This document shows positions 20,640 through 29,548 of a stretch of DNA of 64,000 nucleotides, piece after piece. Numbering within the stretch: position 1 is the stretch's first letter; every line of letters starts with the position of its first letter. The stretch is from Micromonospora sp. WMMA1363 (GTDB lineage: Bacteria; Actinomycetota; Actinomycetes; Mycobacteriales; Micromonosporaceae), in the NCBI RefSeq assembly GCF_030345795.1, contig NZ_JAUALB010000001.1:4208001-4272000 (forward strand). The letters are read 5' to 3'. Both the position numbers and the translations under genes were made by a program. The notes under the pieces were generated by a model. It made no database searches and was not told where the DNA came from. It saw only the letters and a program-made list of their open reading frames with translations.

Positions 20640-21632
20640 ATGAAGAACCGTCCCAAGGGCGGTCTGGGTCGAGGGCTGGGTGCGCTCATCCCCACCGGAC
20701 CGGCGACGACCAGCGCGTCCGATCCGACGGTGGGTGGCCCGCTGGTCGTGCCGGCAGACGTACCACCACCACCGCCCGTTGGCGGCCAGGACGGGGCCGC
20801 CCTGAGCCCGGTACCGGGCGCCCGCTTCGCCGAGATCCCGGTCGACGCGATCGTGCCGAATCCAAAACAGCCCCGGCAGGTCTTCGACGAGGACGCCCTG
20901 GCGGAGCTGAAGATCTCGATCCAGGAGGTCGGCTTCCTCCAGCCGATCGTCGTCCGACAGCTCGACGACGACACGTTCGAACTGGTCATGGGTGAGCGGC
21001 GCTGGCGGGCCGCGCAGGCGGTCGGCCGGGACAGCATCCCCGCGATCGTTCGGGACACTCGTGACGACGCGATGCTCCGGGACGCGTTGTTGGAGAACAT
21101 CCACCGGGCCAATCTGAACCCGCTGGAGGAGGCAGCCGCGTACCAGCAACTTCTGGACGAGTTCGGTGCCACCCACGAGGAGTTGGCTCGCCGGATCGGG
21201 CGGAGTCGACCGCAGATATCCAACACCATCCGGCTGCTGAACCTCCCCGCCCAGGTACAGCGCCGCGTCGCCGCCGGAGTGCTCTCCGCCGGGCATGCTC
21301 GGGCGTTGCTGAGCCTCGACGACGCGGGGGCACAGGACCAACTCGCCCTGCGGATCGTCGCAGAGGGGCTTTCCGTCCGGGTGACCGAGGAGATCGTCGC
21401 ACTGTCGCTCAGTGACGATGCCAGCCCGAAGGAGCCGGCCAAGCGTCGCCAGAAGCCGCACGCGCCCGCCCTGTCGGATCTCGCCGACCGGCTCGCCGAT
21501 CGCTTCGATACCCGGGTGAAGGTTGACATCGGCCGGAGCAAAGGGAAGATCACGATCGAGTTCGCGACGGTCGACGACTTGGAGCGCATCGTGGGCATCA
21601 TCGGGGTCGACAAAGAGGAGCCGGAGGCCTAA
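20640..21632 (+). CDS. parB: Chromosome partitioning protein ParB
   Basis: ParB is a CTPase clamp that loads at parS and spreads on the origin region. The 330-residue protein starts [20 protein letters not shown] (the ParA-interacting N-terminal motif). It carries the ParB/Srx fold with the CTP-binding motifs [16 protein letters not shown] (GERR) and [15 protein letters not shown] helix-turn-helix follows ([21 protein letters not shown]), then a C-terminal dimerisation segment ending in [21 protein letters not shown] strong GGGGAGG SD precedes the ATG. Four parS sites surround it. Confidence 0.96.
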   Translation: MKNRPKGGLGRGLGALIPTGPATTSASDPTVGGPLVVPADVPPPPPVGGQDGAALSPVPGARFAEIPVDAIVPNPKQPRQVFDEDALAELKISIQEVGFLQPIVVRQLDDDTFELVMGERRWRAAQAVGRDSIPAIVRDTRDDAMLRDALLENIHRANLNPLEEAAAYQQLLDEFGATHEELARRIGRSRPQISNTIRLLNLPAQVQRRVAAGVLSAGHARALLSLDDAGAQDQLALRIVAEGLSVRVTEEIVALSLSDDASPKEPAKRRQKPHAPALSDLADRLADRFDTRVKVDIGRSKGKITIEFATVDDLERIVGIIGVDKEEPEA

Positions 21633-21675
21633 TCCGGCACGGCACATTCGGCCGCGTGCGTCCCACTCGGGCCAC

Positions 21676-21706
21676 GTAGCCGAGTTGTCTCCGGAGACTT
21701 GGCTAC
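21676..21706 (+). terminator. Imperfect hairpin after parB
   Basis: The inverted repeat GTAGCC...GTCTCC / GGAGAC...GGCTAC spans 21676-21706, 44 bases after the parB stop, with an asymmetric internal loop. It is a plausible terminator without a T-tract. Confidence 0.4.
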
Positions 21707-21820
21707 GCCCATTGGTGTCAAGGTGCCGGCCCGGTGGCGGTGCCGGACGGCGGACTGGCTGGTCGGATTGCTGGCTCGGTGTCGATCGGGCGGACCACCT
21801 GGGTGATCCGCCTTGGCGCG

Positions 21821-21836
21821 GGTTTCACGTGAAACG
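21821..21836. promoter_or_regulatory. parS: parS site 3
   Basis: GGTTTCACGTGAAACG retains the perfect 14-bp core and lies in the non-coding region downstream of parB. Confidence 0.92.
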
Positions 21837-21986
21837 ACGCCGGTTCGCTCGGGAGCCCCCGTTGCGCCAGTCGTGTCCCACCCAACCCCTGAGACCTGGA
21901 CAGGCAGCCTGCGGCGAGCTGGCCATAGCCGACTGCGCTGCGCGCCGAGCCGATCCGGCTGGCCAACCCTGTGGGGACCGTGGCCT

Positions 21987-22014
21987 GACGCCTGGTCTGG
22001 CTGGACCAGGCGTC
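21987..22014. terminator. Perfect 11-bp hairpin downstream of parB
   Basis: The arms 21987-21997 and 22004-22014 are perfectly complementary with a 6-base loop. It lies in the non-coding 21633-22345 region between parS sites 3 and 4. It may be a second terminator for parAB or simply a structured spacer. Confidence 0.35.
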
Positions 22015-22135
22015 GCGGGCGCGGCGGCTTGCTCGGGAGTGGGGGCGATGACGGCACCCCGCGCACCAGCAGACGAAGGAGGTCCCGGGGAAGAGGGAGG
22101 GGCCGACAGGAGGGCGAGGGAGGGGCTGCCAATCG

Positions 22136-22157
22136 TTATCCACACCGGTTGTCCACA
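22136..22157 (+). promoter_or_regulatory. Two DnaA boxes next to parS site 4
   Basis: TTATCCACA (22136-22144) and TTGTCCACA (22149-22157) are perfect boxes 13 bp apart, about 10 bp before parS site 4. Related TGTGGATGA and TGTGGATAT sequences follow near 22205 and 22239. Apart from these sites, hairpins and parS, I see no gene in 21633-22345. Confidence 0.6.
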
Positions 22158-22166
22158 GGCCGCCCT

Positions 22167-22182
22167 GGTTTCACGTGAAACA
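22167..22182. promoter_or_regulatory. parS: parS site 4
   Basis: GGTTTCACGTGAAACA matches the parS consensus at 15 of 16 positions and lies just downstream of two DnaA boxes. Confidence 0.93.
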
Positions 22183-22345
22183 GCACTCGAAATCCAGCGC
22201 TGACCTGTGGATGACGGCCCATGCTGGCGTCTCTGCGCCCTGTGGATATCGTTCGGCAACAGGGTGTGGTGCACCCAGGAGGCCGGCCGGATTGGTGGCG
22301 GAACAGGTAGGGACAGCAGTGCCGGAACCGGCTAGGGTCAGCGTC

Positions 22346-23398
22346 GTGCACGACACCCCTCCCTCCCTTCCGGACTTCACCCAATGGCCGTCCTTCCCCT
22401 TCGAGGGCGAACTTCGCGTCAAGAAACTCGACGATCCGGTCCTGATGGAGCCGCCCCGTCGGGGCGAGGGCCATCGGGAGTGCACCGCCTGTGCTGCCCC
22501 GGACGAGGCATACATCTGGGTGGGCGAGCGCTGGCGGGTGCGCGCGATGGACCGGCCCACCGGCCTGCCGATGGTGCTGATTCTCGAATCACGTTCGCAT
22601 TTCGACCTCGGTGATCTGCCGAACCTGCTCGCCGCCGAACTCGGAGTCATGACGGTACGGCTCGAGCGGGCGATCCGGTCGCTGGACGGAGTAGCTCGGG
22701 TACACGTCAATCGGTGGGGCGACGGGTCGGCGCACCTGCACATGTGGTTCCTCGCCCGCCCGCACGGCCAGCTCCAACTGCGCGGAACCTTCCTCTCTCT
22801 GTGGGACTCGATCCTGCCCCCGATCGCCGAGTCGACGTGGCGGGAGAACCTGGCTCTGATCGCGGCCTGGCTGGCGGACTTCGGCGGGCGTCCGCTCGCC
22901 GAACCACCCCGCATCCAGTGGCAGGCACCCTCCAGCTTCAGCGCTGCCCCGGAAGCCACCGCCTCACCGGCCACCGATGAGGACGGGGCGTCGGTGATCG
23001 CTTCGGCCGAGGAGGCTCCCATCGACCCGCTCCCCGGCAGATCCGGGGACAGCGCCGGCGACCGAGCGGCCGACAGCACGGCCGTCGACGCGGCCGACTC
23101 GCCGACGGCCGAGGGTCGCGGTGGCATAGCGGCCGGCGCCACCGGTGCCGGGACGGTGGCCGGCGTCGACATCGCTGGCGGCGCGGCCGTCGAGCGGGCC
23201 GATATCCGGGTGTCCCGTGTTGCCGACGGCGAGGCGGACGCGGAGGGTCGGGCGGAGACAGACGCCGACGAGGCAACGGCCGAAGCTACCGACAGCGCCG
23301 ACAGTCGGGCATCCGGCGTTGGTCGTGTGGCCGGCGACCGAGCAGAGAGTCGATCGTCGGGTGCCACCGGCGCCACCGGGACCGCCTCCGGTCGTTAG
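22346..23398 (+). CDS. Conserved hypothetical protein, possible HIT-like core
   Basis: I chose GTG 22346 (begins VHDTPPSLPDFTQWPSFPFE, AGGG upstream), giving 350 residues; GTG 22319 is an alternative. The ordered part is about residues 1-210. It contains a short Cys pair (CTACAAPDEAYIWVGERWRV) and VHVNRWGDGSAHLHMWFLAR, whose HLH strand resembles the HIT/GalT nucleotide-binding fold. A strict HxHxH triad is not present, so catalytic activity is uncertain. Residues about 215-350 are an Ala/Asp/Thr-rich low-complexity tail ending in Arg. It lies just downstream of parS site 4. The family looks actinobacterial, and its function is unknown to me. Confidence 0.65.
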   Translation: MHDTPPSLPDFTQWPSFPFEGELRVKKLDDPVLMEPPRRGEGHRECTACAAPDEAYIWVGERWRVRAMDRPTGLPMVLILESRSHFDLGDLPNLLAAELGVMTVRLERAIRSLDGVARVHVNRWGDGSAHLHMWFLARPHGQLQLRGTFLSLWDSILPPIAESTWRENLALIAAWLADFGGRPLAEPPRIQWQAPSSFSAAPEATASPATDEDGASVIASAEEAPIDPLPGRSGDSAGDRAADSTAVDAADSPTAEGRGGIAAGATGAGTVAGVDIAGGAAVERADIRVSRVADGEADAEGRAETDADEATAEATDSADSRASGVGRVAGDRAESRSSGATGATGTASGR

Positions 23399-23474
23399 CG
23401 GGAAGCGCCCCGCAAATCTTGGCTGGGGCGGCTGTCGGGCCGACGGCCGCCGGATTTGTGGGGCGACGGCGGGC

Positions 23475-24455
23475 TCAGGTTCCGCGGGCGGCGGCGCGGG
23501 ACACCAGGGAGCCGATCACCCGACCGAAGTCGAGGCCGGCTGCCTGCACTGCGAGCGGCAGCAGCGAGGTCTCCGTCATTCCGGGCGACACGTTCACCTC
23601 GAGGACGTGCGGTTGGCCGGCCTCGTCGACGATGAGGTCGACCCGGCTGAGGTCGCGCAGCCCGAGCGCGGTGTGGGCGGCGATGGCCACCTCGGCGACC
23701 GCATTGGCCACCTCGGGCGCCAGCCGCGCCGGGGTGTGCCAGGTGGTGCGGCCCGCGGTGTACCGGGCGGCGTAGTCGTACACGCCGTTGCGCGGCACGA
23801 TCTCCACTGCCGGCAGCGCCTGCGGCCCGTCGCCCAGGTCGACCACGGAGACGGCCACGTCCATGCCGGGCACGTAGCGTTCCACCAGAGCCGTCGGGTC
23901 GTAGGCGAAACAACCCACCATGGCGGCCGGCAGCGACGCGTCGTCCCGGACCACGGCGGCGCCCAGGCCCGAGCCACCCTGGGCGGGTTTAACCATCAGC
24001 GGAAGGCCCAGCCGGTCGACGATCCGGTCCAGCACTGCCACCGCGCCCAACTCGGAGAAACGGTCGTGTGGGAGCGCCACCCAGTCTGGCGTGGGGATGC
24101 CGGCCTCACGGAGCACTGTCTTGGCCGACGGCTTGTCCCAGGCGAGCCGGGAGGCGCGGGCGTCGCAGCCGACGTACGGGACGTCGCAGAGGTCCAGCAC
24201 ACCCCGGAGCGAGCCGTCCTCGCCGGTGGCGCCGTGCAGGGCGATCACCACCGCGTCCGGCGGGTCGGCGGTGAGGGCGGGCAACAGGGCGATGTCGGCG
24301 TCCCGGAGCTCGGCATCCATACCGGCGGCGCGTAGCGCGTCCAGCACGCGACGGCCGGACCGGAGCGAGACGTCCCGTTCGTAGGAGAGGCCGCCGGCGA
24401 GCACCAGAACGTGCAGGTCGGTCACGACGGCGGGGTCGGCAGCGGTCGTACGCAT
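23475..24455 (-). CDS. D-alanine--D-alanine ligase family protein (ATP-grasp)
   Basis: Ddl joins two D-alanines for the peptidoglycan stem peptide. The ATG at 24455 gives 326 residues. The N-terminal motif LVLAGGLSYERDVSLRSGRR corresponds to the family GGxSxEhxVSl region, and ALHGATGEDGSLRGVLDLC to the HGxxGEDGxxQG motif. LPLMVKPAQGGSGLG is the ATP-grasp lid Lys/Gly motif, and VLEVNVSPGMTETSLLP contains the metal-binding E and N. All core residues look intact. Ddl in this group also has a housekeeping copy elsewhere, and several relatives make D-Ala-D-X or unrelated dipeptides. Hence no firm gene symbol. It starts 7 bases after the aminotransferase stop codon, so the two form an operon. Confidence 0.82.
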   Translation of the reverse strand: MRTTAADPAVVTDLHVLVLAGGLSYERDVSLRSGRRVLDALRAAGMDAELRDADIALLPALTADPPDAVVIALHGATGEDGSLRGVLDLCDVPYVGCDARASRLAWDKPSAKTVLREAGIPTPDWVALPHDRFSELGAVAVLDRIVDRLGLPLMVKPAQGGSGLGAAVVRDDASLPAAMVGCFAYDPTALVERYVPGMDVAVSVVDLGDGPQALPAVEIVPRNGVYDYAARYTAGRTTWHTPARLAPEVANAVAEVAIAAHTALGLRDLSRVDLIVDEAGQPHVLEVNVSPGMTETSLLPLAVQAAGLDFGRVIGSLVSRAAARGT

Positions 24456-24462
24456 GCCGGAA

Positions 24463-25776
24463 TCATGCCAAGTCAGGTCCCGGTGCGTCCGAACCGGCCC
24501 CACCTCGGCGGGGCTCCGCCCGCCCCACCGCACCGAACACGCGGCGCATGGCGATGTCCTGCTCCATGACGCCGGCCAGTCGCCGAACACCCTCCCGGAT
24601 CCGCTCGGGCGGCGGGAAGGAGAAGTTGAGCCGCATATGATCGGTGCCGGTGCCGTCGGCGTAGAAGCCGGTGCCGGGAACGTAGGCGACCCGGGCGGCG
24701 ATCGCGCGCGGCATCATCGCCTTCGAGTCCATCCCGGCGGGTAGCGTCGCCCAGACGAAGAGGCCGCCGCCCGGGCGGGTCCACGTCGTACCGGCGGGCA
24801 TCAGGTCCGCGAGAGCGTCGAGCATCGCGTCCCGCCGCTCGCGGTAGACCTCTCGGTAGATTTTGAGCTGCTCGCGCCACGGCATCGTGTCGAGGTAGGT
24901 GGCCACCGCCGCCTGAGCGTAGCCACTCGGGCAGAGGATCTGCGCCTCGCTGGCAATCACCAGTTTGTCGCGGACCGCGTGCGGCGCCAGGATCCAGCCC
25001 ACCCGCAGCCCGGGGGCGAAGGTCTTGGAAAAGGTGCTGAGGTAGAAGATGCCGTCCCGGCGGCGGGCGCGCAGTGGCGCCGGGGCGGCACCGGAGAAAC
25101 CGAGCTGGCCGTACGGGTCGTCCTCCACCACCAGCAGGCCGGCGCGTTCGCAGATGTCGAGCACCCGCTCCCGCCGCTGTTCGGCGAGCGTCACGCCGGT
25201 CGGGTTCTGGTAGGTGGGGATGGTGTAGAGGAACTTCACCCGGCGTCCGGCCCGCGCCTGCTCGGCGATGGCCGCCTCCAACGCCTCGGGGATCAGCCCG
25301 TCGTCGTCCATCGGGACGTGCGCGACCTGCGCCTGGGCAGCTTGGAACACCCCGAGGGCCCCGACGTACGTGGGGCCCTCGGCGAGGACCACGTCGCCCG
25401 GGTCGAGGAAGAGCCGAGCGACCAGGTCCAGCGCCTGCTGGCCACCGACGGTGACCACCACGTCGTCCGGGGAGGCGCCACAGGCGGCGTCGATGCCGGA
25501 GAGCGCCATCACCTCGCAGATCCGCTCGCGCAGCTCCGGGGTGCCCTGTCCGATGCCGTACTGGAGGGTCGTGGCGCCGTGGTCGGCGCCGAGCCGGCCG
25601 AGCATCTCACCGACCGCGTCCAGCGGAAGCGCGGCGATGTAGGGGGCGCCACCGGCGAGCGAGACCACCTCCGGCCGGCTGGCCACCGCGAAGAGCGCCC
25701 GGATCTCCGAGGCGGTCATGCCCCGGACACGCCGGGCGTAGCGGTCGGTGTAGTCGTCGAGCGTCGTGCCGGTCAT
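24463..25776 (-). CDS. PLP-dependent aminotransferase, class I/II fold type I
   Basis: The 437-residue protein belongs to the aminotransferase I/II group related to 2-aminoadipate transaminases and MocR C-terminal domains. It has VSLAGGAPYIAALPLDAV near the start and LQYGIGQGTPELRERI, the substrate-loop region of these enzymes. The PLP lysine lies in FYLSTFSKTFAPGLRVGWI, and the Arg for the alpha-carboxylate in HMRLNFSFPPPERIREGV. There is no DNA-binding wHTH domain, so it is an enzyme and not a MocR regulator. Substrate cannot be read from sequence. Co-transcription with the Ddl family gene suggests supply or turnover of amino acids for that ligase. Confidence 0.85.
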   Translation of the reverse strand: MTGTTLDDYTDRYARRVRGMTASEIRALFAVASRPEVVSLAGGAPYIAALPLDAVGEMLGRLGADHGATTLQYGIGQGTPELRERICEVMALSGIDAACGASPDDVVVTVGGQQALDLVARLFLDPGDVVLAEGPTYVGALGVFQAAQAQVAHVPMDDDGLIPEALEAAIAEQARAGRRVKFLYTIPTYQNPTGVTLAEQRRERVLDICERAGLLVVEDDPYGQLGFSGAAPAPLRARRRDGIFYLSTFSKTFAPGLRVGWILAPHAVRDKLVIASEAQILCPSGYAQAAVATYLDTMPWREQLKIYREVYRERRDAMLDALADLMPAGTTWTRPGGGLFVWATLPAGMDSKAMMPRAIAARVAYVPGTGFYADGTGTDHMRLNFSFPPPERIREGVRRLAGVMEQDIAMRRVFGAVGRAEPRRGGAGSDAPGPDLA

Positions 25777-26066
25777 ACATCACCTCGGTGCGTGCTCGGG
25801 TGCCTCCCCCGCCCCGGGCGTACCCGGGACTCCGGCGACCATGGCGATCGGAACGCCGGATGCCGATTCTAGTCGCCGTGCACCAGGAACGTCGCCCGCC
25901 GGACGGTCAGGTCCACGTCCCGGACCGTCCGTCACCTCGAGGTGACGGTTTGCGCGTTCCCTCCCATGGCGTCCGCTGGCGGCGTACGATCGCTCGTCGG
26001 GGGCAGGTAGGCGGCGGTGTCGTTCTGCGCCGGTCCCACCTCCGAGCCTAGTGTGGGGGTGCGCCA

Positions 26067-26732
26067 ATGTCGCGACGTCTGGTCAGCTTGACCCTCGACA
26101 CCTTGGAGGATCTGCCTCGTCCCTGCCGGCGGTGCGTCTACTGGGAGCTTGATCCGGTTTCGGCGGACCGGGCCTTCGCCGCGGGCGACCCGGGGCTGGA
26201 GAAGGAGGCCTGGGTTTCGCAGACCCTGCTGGAATGGGGCTCGTGCGGCAAGCTGGTGTATGTCGACGGGATGCCGGCCGGTTTCGTGATGTACGCGCCG
26301 CCGGCGTACGTGCCGCGGTCGATGGCGTTCCCCACCTCCCCCGTGTCCGCCGACGCGGCGCTGCTGATGACGGCGAACGTGGTGGCCGCCTTCGCCGGTG
26401 GCGGGCTCGGCCGGATGCTCGTTCAGGGCGTCGCCCGGGATCTCACCAAGCGTGGCATCAAGGCGATCGAGGCGTTCGGCGACGCCAAGTTCGGCGACGC
26501 GGACGACGGTACTCGGGCCTGCGTCGCGCCGGCCGACTTCTTCCTGTCGGTGGGCTTCAAGACGGTCCGCCCGCATCCACGTTTTCCCCGCCTACGCCTG
26601 GAGCTGCGCACGGCGTTGAGCTGGAAGTCCGACGTCGAGTACGCGCTGGAGAAGCTACTCGGCTCGATGAGCCCGGAGACGCTGCTCCGGCCCGTCCGCC
26701 CCAGCCCGGCGACCCGCTCGACCTCCGGCTGA
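26067..26732 (+). CDS. GNAT family N-acetyltransferase
   Basis: The 221-residue protein carries a GNAT acetyl-CoA fold. A beta-strand segment GKLVYVDGMPAGFVMYAPPA leads to the pyrophosphate-loop-like AAFAGGGLGRMLVQGVARDL, followed by KRGIKAIEAFGDAKF and PADFFLSVGFKTVRPHPRFP. An N-terminal Cys pair (PRPCRRCVYWE) is typical of this actinobacterial branch. The acceptor is unknown. A TAGTGT sequence 13 bases upstream of the ATG could be a -10 element with a very short leader. It converges on cwlM with an 8-bp gap. A GNAT gene between parB and cwlM is a common actinobacterial position. Confidence 0.85.
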   Translation: MSRRLVSLTLDTLEDLPRPCRRCVYWELDPVSADRAFAAGDPGLEKEAWVSQTLLEWGSCGKLVYVDGMPAGFVMYAPPAYVPRSMAFPTSPVSADAALLMTANVVAAFAGGGLGRMLVQGVARDLTKRGIKAIEAFGDAKFGDADDGTRACVAPADFFLSVGFKTVRPHPRFPRLRLELRTALSWKSDVEYALEKLLGSMSPETLLRPVRPSPATRSTSG

Positions 26733-26740
26733 CGAGCCGG

Positions 26741-27904
26741 TCAGTCGACCACGGTTCCCGCGGCCACCACCGCCCGCAGCTCGCTGACGTCGATCGAGCC
26801 GGTCGGGACGTCCCGCTCGACCGGGTAGTACATCCGCTGCACGGCGGCCACGATCGCCTCCACCACCCGGTCCCGGAAGCGGGGATCGACCAGCCGGGCC
26901 CGGTCCGAGGGCGAGGTCAGGTAGCCCACCTCCACGCGGACGGCCGGCATCCGGGTGAGCCGCAGGAGGTCCCACGCCTTCGCGTGGGTACGGCAGTCCC
27001 GCAGCCCGGTCCGAGCGACGATCTCCCGCTGCACGAGGCCGGCGAGTCGTTCCCCCGTCGCCGACGTGACGCCGTTGTCGGTGCCGTAATGGTACGTCGC
27101 CACGCCCTCGGCCGCCGGGTTGGTGTGACGGTCGAGATGTAGGGAGATGAACACGTCCGCGCCGAGTGAGTTTGCCAGCTGCGCCCGGTCGTCGTCGGGC
27201 AGGTACTCCCGCAGCGACGGGCCGCGGGTGAGCTGGACCCGTACCCCGACCGCAGCCAGCCGTCCCTCCAGTCGGCTGGCGAGGTCATGGACCAGGTCGG
27301 CCTCGGTCCAGCGGAGCGCGCCGTCGGGGACCACCGCACCGGGGTCGGTGCCACCGTGACCGGCGTCGACGACAACGGTCCGCCCGACGAGGGTGGGACC
27401 GGACTGCCGAATGGCGTCGCACTCGCGTAGCCACTGCGGCCGCCCGCCGACCACCTTGCGGCCGAGTCGGCGCAGCGCGTTCGTGGTGTGCGGACCACAG
27501 GTGCCGTCCGGAGTCAGACCCACCTCCCGCTGGAACTGGGCGACGGATCGGGAGGTTCGGACGCCGTAGATGGCGTCGGCCCGACCGACGTCGTACCCCA
27601 TCTCCAGTAGGCGCTCCTGCAACGACCGCACGTCCTCGCCGGTGAGCGGCTCGGGAACGGCGTGGTAGAGAGTGCGGGCGCCGAGCCGCCAGCGGGCCGC
27701 GTCCAGGGCCCGCCAGGTCTCCGCGCCGACCCGACCGTCCACGCTCAGCCCGCGGGACTGCTGGAACGCCCGCACGGCCCGCTCGGTGTGGGCGTCGAAC
27801 TGGTCGACGTCCGGTGCGGACGGCGAAAGCAGGTCGAGTCCGGCTAGCACCGTACGGATCTCGGTGACCGCGGGTCCTCGGTCACCGGGTCGGATCGGAC
27901 GCAC
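26741..27904 (-). CDS. cwlM: N-acetylmuramoyl-L-alanine amidase family protein with two PG-binding domains (CwlM-like)
   Basis: I chose the GTG at 27904 (MRPIRPGDRGPAVTEIRTVL), with GAGGGGGT upstream, giving 387 residues. Two PG_binding_1 repeats come first (about 1-70 and 85-145, the second with MGYDVGRADAIYGVRTSRSV). An Amidase_3 domain follows (about 180-375). Its Zn ligands look intact: His in VVDAGHGGTDPGA, Glu in RWTEADLVHDLA, His in FISLHLDRHTNP. The catalytic Glu sits in RVEVGYLTSPSD. There is no signal peptide. That matches CwlM (Rv3915), a cytosolic regulator of peptidoglycan precursor synthesis in mycobacteria. Position after trxA supports CwlM. Confidence 0.87.
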   Translation of the reverse strand: MRPIRPGDRGPAVTEIRTVLAGLDLLSPSAPDVDQFDAHTERAVRAFQQSRGLSVDGRVGAETWRALDAARWRLGARTLYHAVPEPLTGEDVRSLQERLLEMGYDVGRADAIYGVRTSRSVAQFQREVGLTPDGTCGPHTTNALRRLGRKVVGGRPQWLRECDAIRQSGPTLVGRTVVVDAGHGGTDPGAVVPDGALRWTEADLVHDLASRLEGRLAAVGVRVQLTRGPSLREYLPDDDRAQLANSLGADVFISLHLDRHTNPAAEGVATYHYGTDNGVTSATGERLAGLVQREIVARTGLRDCRTHAKAWDLLRLTRMPAVRVEVGYLTSPSDRARLVDPRFRDRVVEAIVAAVQRMYYPVERDVPTGSIDVSELRAVVAAGTVVD

Positions 27905-28001
27905 GCTCGACCCCCTCTGCACGGACGCTGGCTGGCCGGGCGGCCCCGGGGTTGAGGTTATGCGCTCGCCGTGCCTGAGGTGCGGCGGGCCAAGAAAATG
28001 A

Positions 28002-28042
28002 CGCCTACCCCGCACCCGGCAACGCCGGGTGCGGGGTAGGCG
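28002..28042 (-). terminator. Terminator after trxA
   Basis: Perfect 19-base arms (28002-28020 and 28024-28042) with a 3-base loop lie 13 bases beyond the trxA stop codon, upstream of cwlM. The hairpin is very stable, without a T-tract. It suggests cwlM has its own promoter. Confidence 0.78.
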
Positions 28043-28055
28043 GTGTGCGCGTCGC

Positions 28056-28379
28056 TCAGAGCGCCGACTGGATGAGCTTGACCAGCTCGCCCTTGGGCTT
28101 GGCGCCGGCGATCGACTGCACCGGCTCGCCGTTCTTGAAGACAGTGAGGGTCGGCACCGACATGACCCGGTAGGCGCGGGCGGTCTCCGGGTTCTCGTCG
28201 ATGTTGAGCTTCACGATGGTGACCTGGTCACCCATCTCGCCGGCAATCTCCTCGAGCAGTGGCGACACCTTTCGGCATGGCCCGCACCACTCGGCCCAGA
28301 AGTCCACCAGAACTGGTTTGTCTGACTTGAGCACGTCGATCGCAAAGCTGGCATCGGTGACCGACTTGGTAGCTCCCAC
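28056..28379 (-). CDS. trxA: Thioredoxin
   Basis: Thioredoxin reduces protein disulfides using electrons from TrxB. The GTG at 28379 with an AGGAGG SD gives 107 residues. The active site is [19 protein letters not shown] (WCGPC), the cis-Pro loop is [11 protein letters not shown], and the protein ends with [12 protein letters not shown]. The fold is complete. It follows trxB by 34 bp, and a strong hairpin ends the transcript. Confidence 0.96.
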   Translation of the reverse strand: MGATKSVTDASFAIDVLKSDKPVLVDFWAEWCGPCRKVSPLLEEIAGEMGDQVTIVKLNIDENPETARAYRVMSVPTLTVFKNGEPVQSIAGAKPKGELVKLIQSAL

Positions 28380-28413
28380 TACGACCCTCCTCGGGAAAGT
28401 GTGTCTCGGTTGG

Positions 28414-29367
28414 TCAGCTCTGGATCGTGGCGATGAAGCGCTCGGCGTCCAGGGCCGCGGCGCAGCCCGTCCCGGCGGCGGTGATCGCCTGCCGGTACGT
28501 GTGGTCGACCACGTCGCCGGCGGCGAACACACCCGGGATGCTGGTCCGGGTGCTGGGTGCCTCGACCTGCACGTACCCCTCGTCGTCCAGCTCCACCTGG
28601 CCGCGGAAGAGCTCGCTGCGGGGGTCGTGACCGATGGCCACGAAGACACCGGTGACGTCGAGCACCTTGGCCTCACCGGTGTGCACGTTGCGGAGGCGGA
28701 CGCCGGAGACCTTGCCGTCGGCGCCGAGAATCTCCTCGACCATCGAGTTCCACTCGACCCTGATCTTCTCGTTGCTCAGCGCACGTTCCGCCATGATCTT
28801 GCTGGCCCGGAACGCGTCGCGGCGGTGGATGATCGTGACCGACTCGGCGAACCGGGTCAGGAAGCTGGCCTCCTCCATCGCCGAGTCACCACCACCGACG
28901 ACGACGATGTGCTGGTTCCGGAAGAAGAATCCGTCGCAGGTGGCGCAGGAGGAGACGCCGTGGCCGAGATACTCCTGCTCGCCGGGTACGCCCAGCGGGC
29001 GCCAGGCGGATCCGGTGGCGAGAATGACTGCCCTGGTCCGGTAGGCGGTCTCGCCCACCCAGACGGTGCTGACCACGTCCGAGCCGACCTCGCCGGTGTC
29101 CTTGAGCTCGACCCGGGTGACGTCGTCGGTCAGGAACTCCGCACCGAACCGCTCGGCCTGCTTGCGTATGTTGTCCATCAGCTCGGGGCCCAGGATGCCG
29201 TCGGCGAAGCCGGGGAAATTCTCCACCTCGGTCGTCGTCATCAGCGCGCCGCCGGACTGCACGCCTTCGATGACCAGCGGCTTGAGGTTGGCGCGCGCGG
29301 CGTAGACCGCCGCGGTGTAGCCGGCCGGCCCGGAGCCGATGATGATCAGGTTGCGGACCTCGTCCAC
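28414..29367 (-). CDS. trxB: Thioredoxin-disulfide reductase
   Basis: TrxB is the FAD/NADPH enzyme that reduces thioredoxin. I favour the GTG at 29367 ([20 protein letters not shown]), because GGGAG ends 6 bases before it. The ATG at 29373 is in frame but has no space for an SD. The FAD motif is [16 protein letters not shown]. The redox pair is in [10 protein letters not shown], the NADPH motif is [16 protein letters not shown], and the second FAD contact is [16 protein letters not shown]. About 317 residues, normal length. It forms an operon with trxA and lies downstream of the sigM/anti-sigma pair, as in mycobacteria. Confidence 0.95.
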   Translation of the reverse strand: MDEVRNLIIIGSGPAGYTAAVYAARANLKPLVIEGVQSGGALMTTTEVENFPGFADGILGPELMDNIRKQAERFGAEFLTDDVTRVELKDTGEVGSDVVSTVWVGETAYRTRAVILATGSAWRPLGVPGEQEYLGHGVSSCATCDGFFFRNQHIVVVGGGDSAMEEASFLTRFAESVTIIHRRDAFRASKIMAERALSNEKIRVEWNSMVEEILGADGKVSGVRLRNVHTGEAKVLDVTGVFVAIGHDPRSELFRGQVELDDEGYVQVEAPSTRTSIPGVFAAGDVVDHTYRQAITAAGTGCAAALDAERFIATIQS

Positions 29368-29548
29368 TGCCATCTCCCGATTTCTGTGTGTTCGCCATCG
29401 GCGCGTGCACCGATGGCGATCCGGTGCCGGTGCCCTCAGCCAGCGCCGGCAGCTGATGTGCAGAACGTCATCGACGAGCCGGGGATTCCCGAGCCGGTCA
29501 TCCGGTGGGTCACGTCACGTCGCCGGGCAAAGCCTTACGACCGTGGCC

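Noticed and set aside
24455..24590. Longer start for the D-Ala-D-Ala ligase family protein
   Set aside because: The 45 extra residues overlap the aminotransferase 3' end and lack family similarity.
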